A stretch of 64,000 nt of DNA from assembly GCF_000511385.1 (NCBI RefSeq), contig NC_023137.1:2301001-2365000 (forward strand), read 5' to 3'. Below the pieces are notes generated by a model. That model ran no database searches. It worked only from the letters and a program-made list of their open reading frames with translations, and was not told the DNA's origin. The position numbers and the translations under genes are program-made. Of this stretch, positions 14,949-22,894 are shown piece by piece (positions within the stretch are counted from its first letter, which is position 1; every line of letters begins with the position of its first letter). Source of the DNA: Phaeobacter gallaeciensis DSM 26640 (lineage in GTDB: Bacteria; Pseudomonadota; Alphaproteobacteria; Rhodobacterales; Rhodobacteraceae).

Positions 14949-16160
14949 TCATTCCGCCGCGATTGGGTTGGTCGGGATATCCAACAGCTTGCCGCGTGGA
15001 ATGAGCCGGTCCGCATCATACATTGGAAGGGTGCAAAGTTCGCCGCATTGAGTGGTGCCATCGGAGCAAAGCACATCGACATGCGTACCTGGGCCTTGCG
15101 CAGGGTCATCCATGCGTACGATGCAGACACCGCAGCCTTGATAGGGCGAGTAACCCGACGAGCAGACCTTGCCCACCACCTTGCCCCCGACGGTCATAAC
15201 ATGACCAAGCCGGGCCACACCGCCAGAGACGCGCATGCCCCAGGTGCGGCAGGATTTATCGGCGGCTTCGAGCGCCTTGTGGCCAATAAAGTCACGGTCA
15301 TCGAACTCCACAAAAGCCCCCAGGCCCGCCTCGAACGGTGTGGTTTCCGCTCCGAAATCAGACCCGGCGTTGAGCAATCCAGCCTCGATCCGCCGGGCGC
15401 GAAATACCGGCGTTCCTGTCAGCAGAATGTCGAAATCCGCGCCGATCTCCATGATCCTGTCGCCAATGGCCGCAACGTCAGTGTCAGGCAGCAGATAGAC
15501 TTCCCAGCCCAGTTCATTGGTGAAGCCTGAGCGGCTGATCCAACAGGTCTGCCCCGCGATGGAAACTTCGGCACAGTCGAAATAATGGAAGGGATCGGGC
15601 ATTGGCCCGTCCAGAACAGCGGCCAACAGCTCCAAAGACCGTGGCCCCTGAATTTGGCTTACCCAGACGTTGGGGTCATGGATTTTGACATCCAACCCCT
15701 CAGCATGAGCCTTGTACCAGCTGAACAGATCGCCGTCAGCTTGCGCCATCCAGAACCTATCCTGCGACAGCCTCAGCAGCACGCCATCAGTGATCATGCC
15801 ACCATCGTGATAGCAGGCAAACTGGTAGGAACAGCGACCGGGCTTCACCTTGCTGACGCTGCGGGTGAACACTTTGTTCAGCAGCGTTTCAGCGTCCGGT
15901 CCGCTGATCTCAATTGGCAGTTCCCCGGTGTGACGAAAGATGACATTGGTACGCACTGCCCAATACATCTCGTCATCTGTAGCCGTGTCGAGTTTCTCTG
16001 GCGTCAGGCGAGAGTTGTAGAGCGTGTATTCGGGGTTATAGGGCAGCTCCATGTAGCTCAGTGGATGCGGTGGCATCGTGCGTGTCAGTTCGCGCGGGCG
16101 CTCGCCGTTGTTCTGGAAGGCTTTGACCGCGAAACGCGTATTGGAGAGGTCGGTTGTCAT
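14949..16160 (-). CDS. GcvT/DmdA-like aminomethyltransferase family protein
   Basis: The 403-residue protein has the tetrahydrofolate-dependent GcvT fold: ISGPDAETLLNKVFTRSVSKVKPGRCSYQF (residues about 84-113), WVSQIQGPRSLELL, SRSGFTNELGWEVYL and RARRIEAGLLN, then a C-terminal GcvT-C barrel. DmdA, which demethylates DMSP in roseobacters, is in this superfamily, as are dimethylglycine and other one-carbon enzymes. The substrate here is undetermined, and it is too divergent for me to call dmdA. A LysR regulator is encoded divergently, suggesting substrate-induced expression. Confidence 0.75.
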   Translation of the reverse strand: MTTDLSNTRFAVKAFQNNGERPRELTRTMPPHPLSYMELPYNPEYTLYNSRLTPEKLDTATDDEMYWAVRTNVIFRHTGELPIEISGPDAETLLNKVFTRSVSKVKPGRCSYQFACYHDGGMITDGVLLRLSQDRFWMAQADGDLFSWYKAHAEGLDVKIHDPNVWVSQIQGPRSLELLAAVLDGPMPDPFHYFDCAEVSIAGQTCWISRSGFTNELGWEVYLLPDTDVAAIGDRIMEIGADFDILLTGTPVFRARRIEAGLLNAGSDFGAETTPFEAGLGAFVEFDDRDFIGHKALEAADKSCRTWGMRVSGGVARLGHVMTVGGKVVGKVCSSGYSPYQGCGVCIVRMDDPAQGPGTHVDVLCSDGTTQCGELCTLPMYDADRLIPRGKLLDIPTNPIAAE

Positions 16161-16264
16161 GTGTTTTTACCGTTCAGAGTTGTTAGACGCCTGCGGGTGA
16201 TCTTCGACAAGAACAGATGAGCGCCACGCATTGACCCGTAGATAGGAGGACATCTGCGCTTGGC

Positions 16265-16282
16265 GCAAATCTAATGATTTGC
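16265..16282. promoter_or_regulatory. Candidate LysR-regulator site
   Basis: GCAAAT-CTAATG-ATTTGC is a perfect 6-bp-arm inverted repeat in the divergent promoter region between the aminomethyltransferase and its LysR neighbour, 31 bp upstream of the LysR start. LysR proteins usually bind such dyads near their own promoter. Confidence 0.5.
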
Positions 16283-16313
16283 ACAAGCCGTTCGAAAAAA
16301 TTAGACAATAGCT

Positions 16314-17198
16314 ATGCGCTTTCGTTCTTATGATACTCTAAAGACTTTTGATGCCGTTGCCCGAAATCTGTCGATGACCAAGGCGGCGGACGAGTTGCAT
16401 CAGTCGAAAGGGTCGATCAGTTACCAAGTGGGCAAGCTTGAAGCCGAGCTCGGCTTTCGCCTGTTCGAGCGCGCGCACGCAAAACTGGAACTGACGGAAG
16501 AAGGGCGCAGGTTGTGGCACGTCTCCCAAACGGCACTGAGCCAGATAGACCGTGAAATCGAAGACCTACGTGGCACAGCCTCAGATGCCGTGACCATTGG
16601 CGCATTGACCTATTTCTCCTCGCGCTGGCTGTCGCCAAGGCTCACCCGCTTTTTCGAGGCCAATCCCGGTATCAGCTTGCGGATCGAGCCGATCAACTCC
16701 GTAGAAATGTTACGATCTGTCAAAGTCGACATGGCCATACTTTGGGGCATTGGCGGCTGGAGAGGCCATGAAAGTGAGCTTCTGTTGCCCTTACCAGCTG
16801 TTCCAACCGCAAATCGCGCAGTTGCCGAGCAGGCCAGGCGGCTTGGATTACCCGATGCGGTCAGGACGCTTCCGCTCTTGGGGGACAGTTCCGGCGATGC
16901 CGGTTGGCGGGCCTGGCACAAAACTGCAGGACTGCCTTACGCACCCTGCCGGTCCAACCTGACGATTCCCGACTCAAACAGCCGCGTCCAGGCCGTCGTT
17001 GATGGCCAGGTGCTCGCCCTTTGGGATGATCTGGTCGCGCCTGAAATCAATGACGGAACGCTTGTCAGACTGTCTGACATCAAAGTTGAAAACGCGGGTT
17101 ACTATGTCGTTTTCACAGATCGGCCGATGTCTCAGGGTGCGGAGGCTTTTCTAGATTGGTTGCGGGCTGAAAAAAATCACAACGAGAGGCCTGGCTGA
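16314..17198 (+). CDS. LysR-family regulator (GcvA-like)
   Basis: The 294-residue protein starts with a LysR winged helix (LKTFDAVARNLSMTKAADELHQSKGSISYQVGKLE, residues 9-43) and has a periplasmic-binding-like effector domain (VTIGALTYFSSRWLSPRL onwards). The N-terminal half resembles the GcvA subgroup. It is divergent from a GcvT-family gene with a 153-bp shared promoter region, so that gene is its likely target. The effector is unknown. Confidence 0.85.
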   Translation: MRFRSYDTLKTFDAVARNLSMTKAADELHQSKGSISYQVGKLEAELGFRLFERAHAKLELTEEGRRLWHVSQTALSQIDREIEDLRGTASDAVTIGALTYFSSRWLSPRLTRFFEANPGISLRIEPINSVEMLRSVKVDMAILWGIGGWRGHESELLLPLPAVPTANRAVAEQARRLGLPDAVRTLPLLGDSSGDAGWRAWHKTAGLPYAPCRSNLTIPDSNSRVQAVVDGQVLALWDDLVAPEINDGTLVRLSDIKVENAGYYVVFTDRPMSQGAEAFLDWLRAEKNHNERPG

Positions 17199-17250
17199 AA
17201 TCCTGCGGGGGTGCAGTTCATGAACGGCGGGCCCCAACGATGCATACGGC

Positions 17251-17853
17251 TCAGTCGCTCTGACTTTTCCAGAGTTGGGCAACGTGTGCCGCTGTGACAA
17301 CTCCGATATGGGTTCCGATCGGCATGTCGGTGGGGTTATCCTGCCATTGCTTGAACTTCAAAACTGCGCCCACGGAAAAAGCAACCACGTTCAAGTAAGG
17401 AATTGCAGGCGTTTCTTGAACTTTCTGCTCTGCGCCCCGTTTGATCGTTCCATCACTTTCGCCAGTCAGTGTGCTCGTATCAGTGAAACCGTTGGCATAA
17501 CTCGTACGGGCAGACAGCAGGTAAGGCACGCCATCAAGATAGGCGTCGTTGTCGGTTCTCGATAACCCGAGCGATTTCGCATTTGCTTCGAGAACTATGT
17601 TGCTACCATTCTGCGTCGTACCAAGCGATGAAGTGTTTGTCGTATGGCTCGCCATTTCCCCGGCAACAGTTGTTCCAATATGCGCTGCTTGGCGTGCCGT
17701 GGTCCGGGGCATCTCAGGGCGGCCGATCTTGACGCCATGATGAGCAGTGCCGCCAGAGTGTTGTCCCGGCCCAGCCATGACCGATCCTGCGGTCAGTGCG
17801 ATCACGAGTGCCGGTGCGACGATGAGGTTTTTGATTGTGTTGAAGCGTTGCAT
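17251..17853 (-). CDS. Secreted hypothetical protein
   Basis: The 200-residue product has a Sec signal peptide (residues about 1-27, ending SVMAG) and a mature region rich in Thr, Ser, Gly and His, with no recognised domain. The mature start GPGQHSGGTAHHG loosely recalls the GPLxGHGFxGKAH start of the small secreted family at 19259-22022, but the promoter block shared by that family is absent here. It is convergent with the LysR gene and divergent from the AraC regulator, whose control is plausible but unproven. Confidence 0.6.
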   Translation of the reverse strand: MQRFNTIKNLIVAPALVIALTAGSVMAGPGQHSGGTAHHGVKIGRPEMPRTTARQAAHIGTTVAGEMASHTTNTSSLGTTQNGSNIVLEANAKSLGLSRTDNDAYLDGVPYLLSARTSYANGFTDTSTLTGESDGTIKRGAEQKVQETPAIPYLNVVAFSVGAVLKFKQWQDNPTDMPIGTHIGVVTAAHVAQLWKSQSD

Positions 17854-18059
17854 TTTTTGTTTCCTTTGTCTTACGGTGATCTCTCCAACCTAGGACCGTG
17901 ATCCTTTTGAGTATTGTCAGAAGGGGTCAGTCTTTTGTCATTTGCCACCACGCCCCCCTTGATGCGGCTTGGCACGGCTTCATCACCCAGCCTATTGTTG
18001 TCTTGAATAGAAAACGACCCAACTCAGGAAGGCGCGCCCATCTCGGGCGATAGATCGGC

Positions 18060-19094
18060 ATGAAAGAAACCCAATCAAATTCGGATGGCGATATTTGGAA
18101 CGTCCCAGGGTTTGGCGTCCATCACATCGCCAAGCTTCTCGAAAACCGTGGTCTGGATATTGTTGCGCTTCTAAGATCGGCCAACCTACCTGTCGACATT
18201 CACGAAACCCCGCCAAATTTTGTTGATGTCCGCAACGAGCTGAGGCTCTTGGAGCTTGCTATCCAGGAAACCGGCGACCCCTTGTTTGCGATCTCAGCTG
18301 GAAAAACGTTCAACCCCAGAAAGACGACCCTTCTCAGCTATGTCGTGTTGAACTCTCCGACCGTGGGCGAAGCCATTGAGAAGGCTGTGACCTACGCGCG
18401 CTTGGCGCGGGGCTTTGCCAAGCTGTCATTCTATGAGGAAGAACGCGGTATGTTCTTGGAGATCGATTCCGCAGCCCAGCTGGTGCGTGCTGATGGCGCG
18501 CATAATGAGTTTCGAACGTCTGCTTTTCTGACCAGTCTTCAAATTGCAGCCGAGACGCCATTGCCGGTCCTCGAGATACGTTTCCCGCATGATTTGACCG
18601 AAGAGCTGCAAATACAGATCGCTGATGCTTTGTCGATCAAAATCAAACTAAGGCAACGCGTTCCGGGCATCCTGTTTGACTGGGCAGTGATGGATGTTCC
18701 GATCAGAGATGCGGACCCCGCCCTACTGTTGCACCTTGAAACACATGTGCAAACGCTGATGAAGGATCTTCCGCCAGACATCGGTGAAACAAGTTCCTTG
18801 GTGCAAAACGAGATCACCTCGCGACTGTCCTTTAGTGCGCCGACACAGGATGACATCGCAAAGACGCTCGGGATGAGTATCAGCACGCTTGGCCGTAAAC
18901 TGACCAAGGAAGGCACAACCTATAAGCAGCTGCTCAAGGACATCCGAAAACGGCTCGCGGAGCAGTATCTTGATGACCCCAAACTCAGCCTTTCCGAGAT
19001 AGCTTTTGCGCTGGGGTATTCTGATCAGGCGGCGTTTACCAATGCCTACAAAAACTGGACGGGTCACTCTCCGGGAAGTGTTCGCACTGCGTAG
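18060..19094 (+). CDS. AraC-family transcriptional regulator
   Basis: The 344-residue product has an N-terminal arabinose-binding-like domain of the OruR/ArgR-type AraC subgroup (residues about 20-215). The C-terminal AraC helix-turn-helix pair lies at about 255-342: DDIAKTLGMSISTLGRKLTKEGTTYKQLLKDIRK and then LSLSEIAFALGYSDQAAFTNAYKNWTG. It sits between two secreted-protein genes and directly beside the paralogue cluster at 19259-22022, which all share one upstream block, so it is the natural candidate controller. The ligand is unknown. Confidence 0.88.
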   Translation: MKETQSNSDGDIWNVPGFGVHHIAKLLENRGLDIVALLRSANLPVDIHETPPNFVDVRNELRLLELAIQETGDPLFAISAGKTFNPRKTTLLSYVVLNSPTVGEAIEKAVTYARLARGFAKLSFYEEERGMFLEIDSAAQLVRADGAHNEFRTSAFLTSLQIAAETPLPVLEIRFPHDLTEELQIQIADALSIKIKLRQRVPGILFDWAVMDVPIRDADPALLLHLETHVQTLMKDLPPDIGETSSLVQNEITSRLSFSAPTQDDIAKTLGMSISTLGRKLTKEGTTYKQLLKDIRKRLAEQYLDDPKLSLSEIAFALGYSDQAAFTNAYKNWTGHSPGSVRTA

Positions 19095-19131
19095 CTGATC
19101 TCGGCGTTTACAGATCTGTTAACAAGATGCT

Positions 19132-19193
19132 GCCGGACCCCGGAGTTGATATCCGGGGCCCGGCATTCGGTGGTGGCACATCGCGATGTCTCA
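19132..19193. repeat. Module-end repeat, copy 1 (with inverted repeat)
   Basis: GCCGG-A-CCCCGGA / TCCGGGG-C-CCGGC arms enclose GTTGATA (19132-19164), followed by about 29 bp (GGTGGTGGCACATCGCGATG...) that recur almost exactly at 19799-19859. It lies about 66 bp past the stop of the minus-strand secreted gene at 19259 and could end its transcript. Confidence 0.75.
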
Positions 19194-19258
19194 AATTTGA
19201 TTATATCCGGATTCCCGTATTCGATCACTCGAATAGCGACGCCTCATCCTGGCGAATT

Positions 19259-19588
19259 TCAGATGCATACATCCCAAGGTTTGACTAGAGGTCTTGGTCC
19301 ACCACTGTAACCACATGTCCAGCTGGTCCAAGTTTTTTGACCGGTAGAAAGGTGGGGAGACTCGCCGAGTTTGCCGACGGACAGGTTGTCTTGATCCTGA
19401 CCAAAGCCTTTGTCGGCGTGGTAGGTATGGGCCATCTGGTCCGCGTTATTGAGTGCTTGCGAAACGGTCGAGCGCACATCATGGGCTTTCCCGCTGAAAC
19501 CGTGGCCATTCAACGGCCCGGCCATGGAGGCTCCGGCGCTCATGAACAGGGCGAATACGGTGGTGGCGGTGATCATTGTCTTTTGCAT
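19259..19588 (-). CDS. Small secreted protein, constant-N/variable-C family, member 1
   Basis: The 109-residue product has a Sec signal peptide (MQKTMITATTVFALF..., cleavage near AGASMAG) and a mature start GPLNGHGFSGKAHDVRSTVSQ, followed by NADQMAHTYHADKGFGQDQDNL. Up to about residue 68 it matches member 2 (19857) nearly residue for residue; beyond that the tails are unrelated. The tail here ends with two cysteines (TCGYSG and DVCI). A strong AAGGAGAAGACAG ribosome site precedes the ATG. No known family; localisation is periplasmic or extracellular by signal peptide. Confidence 0.7.
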   Translation of the reverse strand: MQKTMITATTVFALFMSAGASMAGPLNGHGFSGKAHDVRSTVSQALNNADQMAHTYHADKGFGQDQDNLSVGKLGESPHLSTGQKTWTSWTCGYSGGPRPLVKPWDVCI

Positions 19589-19728
19589 CTGTCTTCTCCT
19601 TTTGGGGGTGAGCGTCTGTCACGCTGTCTGTGCACTCAATCTGGCAGTTTCGGGCACGGGATTATTGCGCTGGCAGGTCAGGGTTTTGCGAAAAGCCATC
19701 AAATTGGAGGCCATGCGCCACGTGGTTT
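19589..19728 (-). promoter_or_regulatory. Shared promoter/leader block, copy 1
   Basis: Reading toward member 1, the block contains the imperfect palindrome TTTTCGCAAAA (19684-19694), then GCGCAATAAT and CTGCCAGATTGA. A leader stem with AGCGT/ACGCT arms and AAGGAGAAGACAG before the ATG follow. The same order and spacing recur before 20210, 21195 and 22022. Confidence 0.7.
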
Positions 19729-19798
19729 GCAAATGGAAGGTGTCAGGTCGGAGCTGGCTTCCTCCCAGGACCCTGAAAGGGGCAGCAGCCAAACGAAA

Positions 19799-19859
19799 CC
19801 GGACCCCGGAGTTGATATCCGGGGCCCGGCAGTAGGTGGTGGCACATCGCGATGTCTCA
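19799..19859. repeat. Module-end repeat, copy 2
   Basis: This copy matches 19134-19193 at all but about three positions, including the CCCCGGA...TCCGGGG inverted repeat and the GGTGGTGGCACATCGCGATGTCTCA tail. It ends exactly at the stop codon of secreted member 2 (minus strand, stop at 19857), closer to its gene than copy 1. Confidence 0.75.
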
Positions 19860-20210
19860 GCGGTGGTGACTCGTTATTTGCGGGAGTGTTTTTAGGATTT
19901 TCTGATGATCACCCGTAACCCAATCACTGAGCTTTTTCCCTTCCTGAGGGCGGTTTACCGGAAATGTAATCTTAGCGCTTGAGGATGTCGATTGGGTCGA
20001 GGTCAGGTTGTTTTGATCCTGACCAAAGCCAATGTCGGTGCGGTAGGTATGGGCCATCTGATCCGCGTTGCCGATCGCTTGCGATACGGATGAGCGCACA
20101 GCATGGGCTTTCCCGCTGAAACCGTGGCCATTCAAAGGTCCCGCCATGGAGGCTCCGGCGCTCATGAACAGGGCGAATACGGTGGTGGCGGTGATCATTG
20201 TCTTTTGCAT
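19857..20210 (-). CDS. Small secreted protein, constant-N/variable-C family, member 2
   Basis: The 117-residue product shares its first 36 residues exactly with member 1, including the signal peptide and GPLNGHGFSGKAH, and stays similar to GFGQDQNNL. It then switches to a different serine/threonine- and lysine-rich tail (TSTQSTSSSAKITFPVN..., ending SHHR) without cysteines. The upstream block and ribosome site are the same as in members 1 and 3. Function unknown; the architecture suggests a constant export and anchoring part with an exchangeable end. Confidence 0.7.
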   Translation of the reverse strand: MQKTMITATTVFALFMSAGASMAGPLNGHGFSGKAHAVRSSVSQAIGNADQMAHTYRTDIGFGQDQNNLTSTQSTSSSAKITFPVNRPQEGKKLSDWVTGDHQKILKTLPQITSHHR

Positions 20211-20350
20211 CTGTCTTCTCCTTTTGGGGGGTGAGCGTGTCTTTCACGCTGTCTGTGCATTCAATTTGGCAGTTTGCGGCCTGGGATTATTGCGCTGGCG
20301 GGTCAGGGTTTTGCGAAAAGCCATCAAATTGGTGCCGACCTCTCCCTCGC
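20211..20350 (-). promoter_or_regulatory. Shared promoter/leader block, copy 2
   Basis: The layout is the same as copy 1: TTTTCGCAAAA (20309-20319), GCGCAATAAT, a leader stem AGCGTG/CACGCT next to the ribosome-binding site, and AAGGAGAAGACAG. The leader stem has different loop bases but paired arms, so the pairing is conserved. Confidence 0.7.
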
Positions 20351-20364
20351 TTCAGCGACCGGCC

Positions 20365-21195
20365 CTAGAACTGTACCTCAAAGCCGATGTTCCAGCTGAA
20401 GGTGTCGTCGCCCGAACTGCTTCCCAATTCGGTCTCGCTGGTAACCTCAGCATAGAGTTGCGAGTGATCTGTCAGGGAGACATTACCACCTATGCTCAGG
20501 GCGGCTGTGTTCTGACCAGCGACCAGTGAGGTGTCGCTGTCAAAGGCGTGATAGACATCGATTTGACCATACAGCATCGTATTGCTCTGAAAGGCACGTT
20601 CGGCACGCAGTCCGAACCTGGTCATCAACGTATCACCATCCAGCAAGGATCCGATCCGACTGCTCCCGACCCGATCTGCGGCATCATCCATATGGATGTC
20701 GCTATATGTGAATTCCATTTGCGGGATGAGCGTCAAACCGTTCTGCAGTGACAAGGGCTTGCCTACTTCAACAGAGACCTCATACCCGCTGCCGCTGACG
20801 TCGGCCACGTTCTGACCATTCAGACTAATGCTGCTGTCAAAATGCCCGTAGCGAAGTTGTCCGTCGATATATAGCGCACTGTCCGCAACCCAACGTGCGC
20901 CAAGGGTTACATCGTAAGCGTCGGATGAGATATCCGCGCTGATCAAGCGGGTGTTGACGATGGATGAGAGATTGCTGACGCCAAACTCAAGCGTTCCGAA
21001 CACCTCCCCGCCAGCAAGCTCGCCCAAAGAGAAATCGGTGGAGTATTGCTGGTCATCGCGGTTCGTCGTCAGGTTGAGATCGCCACCTGTATGACTGCCG
21101 CACTGGCGCTGGCTACACAGTGGGCCGGCCGAGGACGTTCCTGCACTTGCGACCAGCGCGAACACTGTAGCGAATGTAATGAGTGCTTTTTCCAT
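20365..21195 (-). CDS. Autotransporter-type outer-membrane beta-barrel without passenger
   Basis: The 276-residue protein has a signal peptide (MEKALITFATVFALV..., end near TSSAG) similar in pattern to the neighbouring small secreted proteins. About 250 residues of alternating amphipathic strands follow (LYIDGQLRYGHFDS, GYEVSVEVGKPL, LIPQMEFTYSDI, MTRFGLRAERAF, LYGQIDVYHAF, WNIGFEVQF), ending in the phenylalanine expected for outer-membrane assembly. That equals a bare autotransporter translocator domain; a passenger is missing. It uses the same promoter block as the three small secreted genes. Confidence 0.8.
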   Translation of the reverse strand: MEKALITFATVFALVASAGTSSAGPLCSQRQCGSHTGGDLNLTTNRDDQQYSTDFSLGELAGGEVFGTLEFGVSNLSSIVNTRLISADISSDAYDVTLGARWVADSALYIDGQLRYGHFDSSISLNGQNVADVSGSGYEVSVEVGKPLSLQNGLTLIPQMEFTYSDIHMDDAADRVGSSRIGSLLDGDTLMTRFGLRAERAFQSNTMLYGQIDVYHAFDSDTSLVAGQNTAALSIGGNVSLTDHSQLYAEVTSETELGSSSGDDTFSWNIGFEVQF

Positions 21196-21596
21196 CTTTG
21201 AGCGCCTTTCAACTGAGCGTGTTCGTTACGCTGTGTGTGAAACAAGCATGGCACCCTGCCGCACGGATTTATTGCGCCGGCGCATCATGGTTTTGCGAAA
21301 AGACATCAGGTGAACACCCGTTCCCGGCGCATCATGCAGCTGGGCATTCCCTGTCGGGTAAACATGGGTTTTGCGACAATCGCGCTGATACTCTGGCCCG
21401 GACCGACATTGATTTCGGGTCACTCTGGACGCAGCGAGAACGTACAGTCTGCTTTCCTCCAGAGACGAGCGCGCCGGGCCCCGGAGTTAGTGGCCGGAAC
21501 CCACGTCAGATTGTGGCATGTCCTGTATTCTGAGAGGCGGTCAACCGGGGTCAACACCAGGTGCCGCCAAACACCACAGGGTGATCATCTTGGTGT
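21196..21596 (-). promoter_or_regulatory. Shared promoter/leader block, copy 3, and degenerate module-end repeat
   Basis: No gene is seen in this 401-bp gap. 21196-21340 is the shared block before the barrel gene: TTTTCGCAAAA at 21291-21301, GCGCAATAAA, and a leader stem AGCGT/ACGCT. A partial second TTTTGCG copy lies at 21369. At 21473-21534 there is a diverged module-end repeat (GGGCCCCGGAGTTAG..., TTGTGGCATGTC) about 60 bp past the stop of secreted member 3. Confidence 0.6.
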
Positions 21597-22022
21597 TTAT
21601 TGTTCCACAGGAATAATTTTGTTTTCTTCGGAACTTGTCAAAGTTGGGTGGATCCACAGGTCGTCGCCAGAATTCTTCATATTTTTGATAGCATCGGAGT
21701 CGACATTAATGTCCAGGTGGTATGCAGTTTCGTCGGAGCCGTACAACCCAGTTTGCTGCGAAGTTGCGAGATTCGTTCCACTCAGTGATTGCTTTGATGA
21801 CAGGAACGGGAACCCCTCACCGACGGCAACACCTTCAGGCCTGATTGTGATTTGTTGGGTATGGGCCATCTGGTCCGCGTTGTTGAGCGCTTGCGATGCG
21901 GAGGCGCGCGCACCATGGGCTTTCCCGCCGAAGCCGTGGCCACTCAAGGGCCCGGCCATGGAGGCTCCGGCGCTCATGAGCAGGGCGAATACGGTGGTGG
22001 CGGTGATCATTGTCTTTTGCAT
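21597..22022 (-). CDS. Small secreted protein, constant-N/variable-C family, member 3
   Basis: The ATG at 22022 gives the same signal peptide as members 1 and 2 (one residue differs in the core); the frame is open 16 codons further upstream but only through the conserved leader. The mature part starts GPLSGHGFGGKAH and keeps NADQMAHT, then leaves the family with a longer acidic tail (ITIRPEGVAVGEGFPF..., ending IIPVEQ). Total length is 141 residues. Function unknown. Confidence 0.7.
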   Translation of the reverse strand: MQKTMITATTVFALLMSAGASMAGPLSGHGFGGKAHGARASASQALNNADQMAHTQQITIRPEGVAVGEGFPFLSSKQSLSGTNLATSQQTGLYGSDETAYHLDINVDSDAIKNMKNSGDDLWIHPTLTSSEENKIIPVEQ

Positions 22023-22423
22023 CTGTCTTCTCCTCTGGGGGGTTGAGCGTGTGTTCCGCTGTCTGTGCAATCAATCTGGCAGTTCACGGCCCGGATTTAT
22101 TGCGCTGGCAATTCAAGGTTTTGCGAAAAAGCGCCAAGTGACCACCCGTTCGCAACGCCACCTGCACCGGGCCAGCTTCAGTCAAGCCAACACTGGTTTG
22201 ACGGCAGGTCCCCGCAAAACTGAACTGATCTGCGTTACTTCCGGCAACACGCTGCCCTTGATGCCCAAAGCCAAGGTTCGGCTCGCTGTCGGTGAAACAT
22301 AGGTGAAAGCCTAAACTATCGTGTGCCGCACGTTGCATGAATGGCAGTATTCTCGATTGGCATCTGGTTTACGGGATGCGATGGCTGAGCTACCCGGATG
22401 AGTGTAAACCTGAAGGAGAGGCA
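22023..22423 (-). promoter_or_regulatory. Shared promoter/leader block, copy 4, and divergent intergenic region
   Basis: 22023-22165 repeats the family block before member 3: TTTTCGCAAAA at 22119-22129, GCGCAATAAA, and a shorter leader stem AGCG/CGCT. Similarity to the barrel-gene block continues upstream of the palindrome (CACCCGTTC). The remaining 250 bp up to the plus-strand gene at 22424 hold no convincing gene and probably its promoter. Confidence 0.6.
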
Positions 22424-22894
22424 GTGCAGTCACGCATGACATTTTGTTGTTTAGGGATACTGGTTCTCTGCGTTACTGTAGCTGGGTCAGCAACATCCGC
22501 ACAAAACCAGAAACCGATCCACAACGTATTTTTCGGGTTCGACTTTGTTCTGCAACCTTTGACCGTCAAGTGGGCTTGCGGAGGCCAAAAAGATCGAGAC
22601 TTATCCCAAATTGAAACGCTGGTTATTGCTTTTCCTGAAGATGCGGAACGAGCGGGATTAACATCTATGGTCGCCGCGCTGAGCAAAATGGAAACTGGAC
22701 CGGAAAGCCTGCAACAGGTTCTTGGCGCTGAGTTGAACGGTCAGCAAGTCGATCAGTTGTGCGCGGTGGCACTGCCGTTGAATATCGATTGGGTTACCCC
22801 AGAGCAATTCATCATGGGCGACGAAAGCGATATTCCTGACGCACAAAAAGCGGCATGGGTCGACTTTTTTTCGGTAGTTGAAGGTTTTCAGTAG
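22424..22894 (+). CDS. Secreted hypothetical protein
   Basis: The 156-residue product begins with a signal peptide (QSRMTFCCLGILVLCVTVAGS..., cleavage near TSAQ). The mature part has single cysteines at WACGG and DQLCAVA that may pair, and no recognised domain. GTG 22424 was chosen because AAGGAG lies 5 bp upstream and gives a positively charged N-region; ATG 22436 is the alternative, and the frame is open to 22337. It is divergent from secreted member 3 but lacks that family's N-terminus. Confidence 0.55.
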   Translation: MQSRMTFCCLGILVLCVTVAGSATSAQNQKPIHNVFFGFDFVLQPLTVKWACGGQKDRDLSQIETLVIAFPEDAERAGLTSMVAALSKMETGPESLQQVLGAELNGQQVDQLCAVALPLNIDWVTPEQFIMGDESDIPDAQKAAWVDFFSVVEGFQ

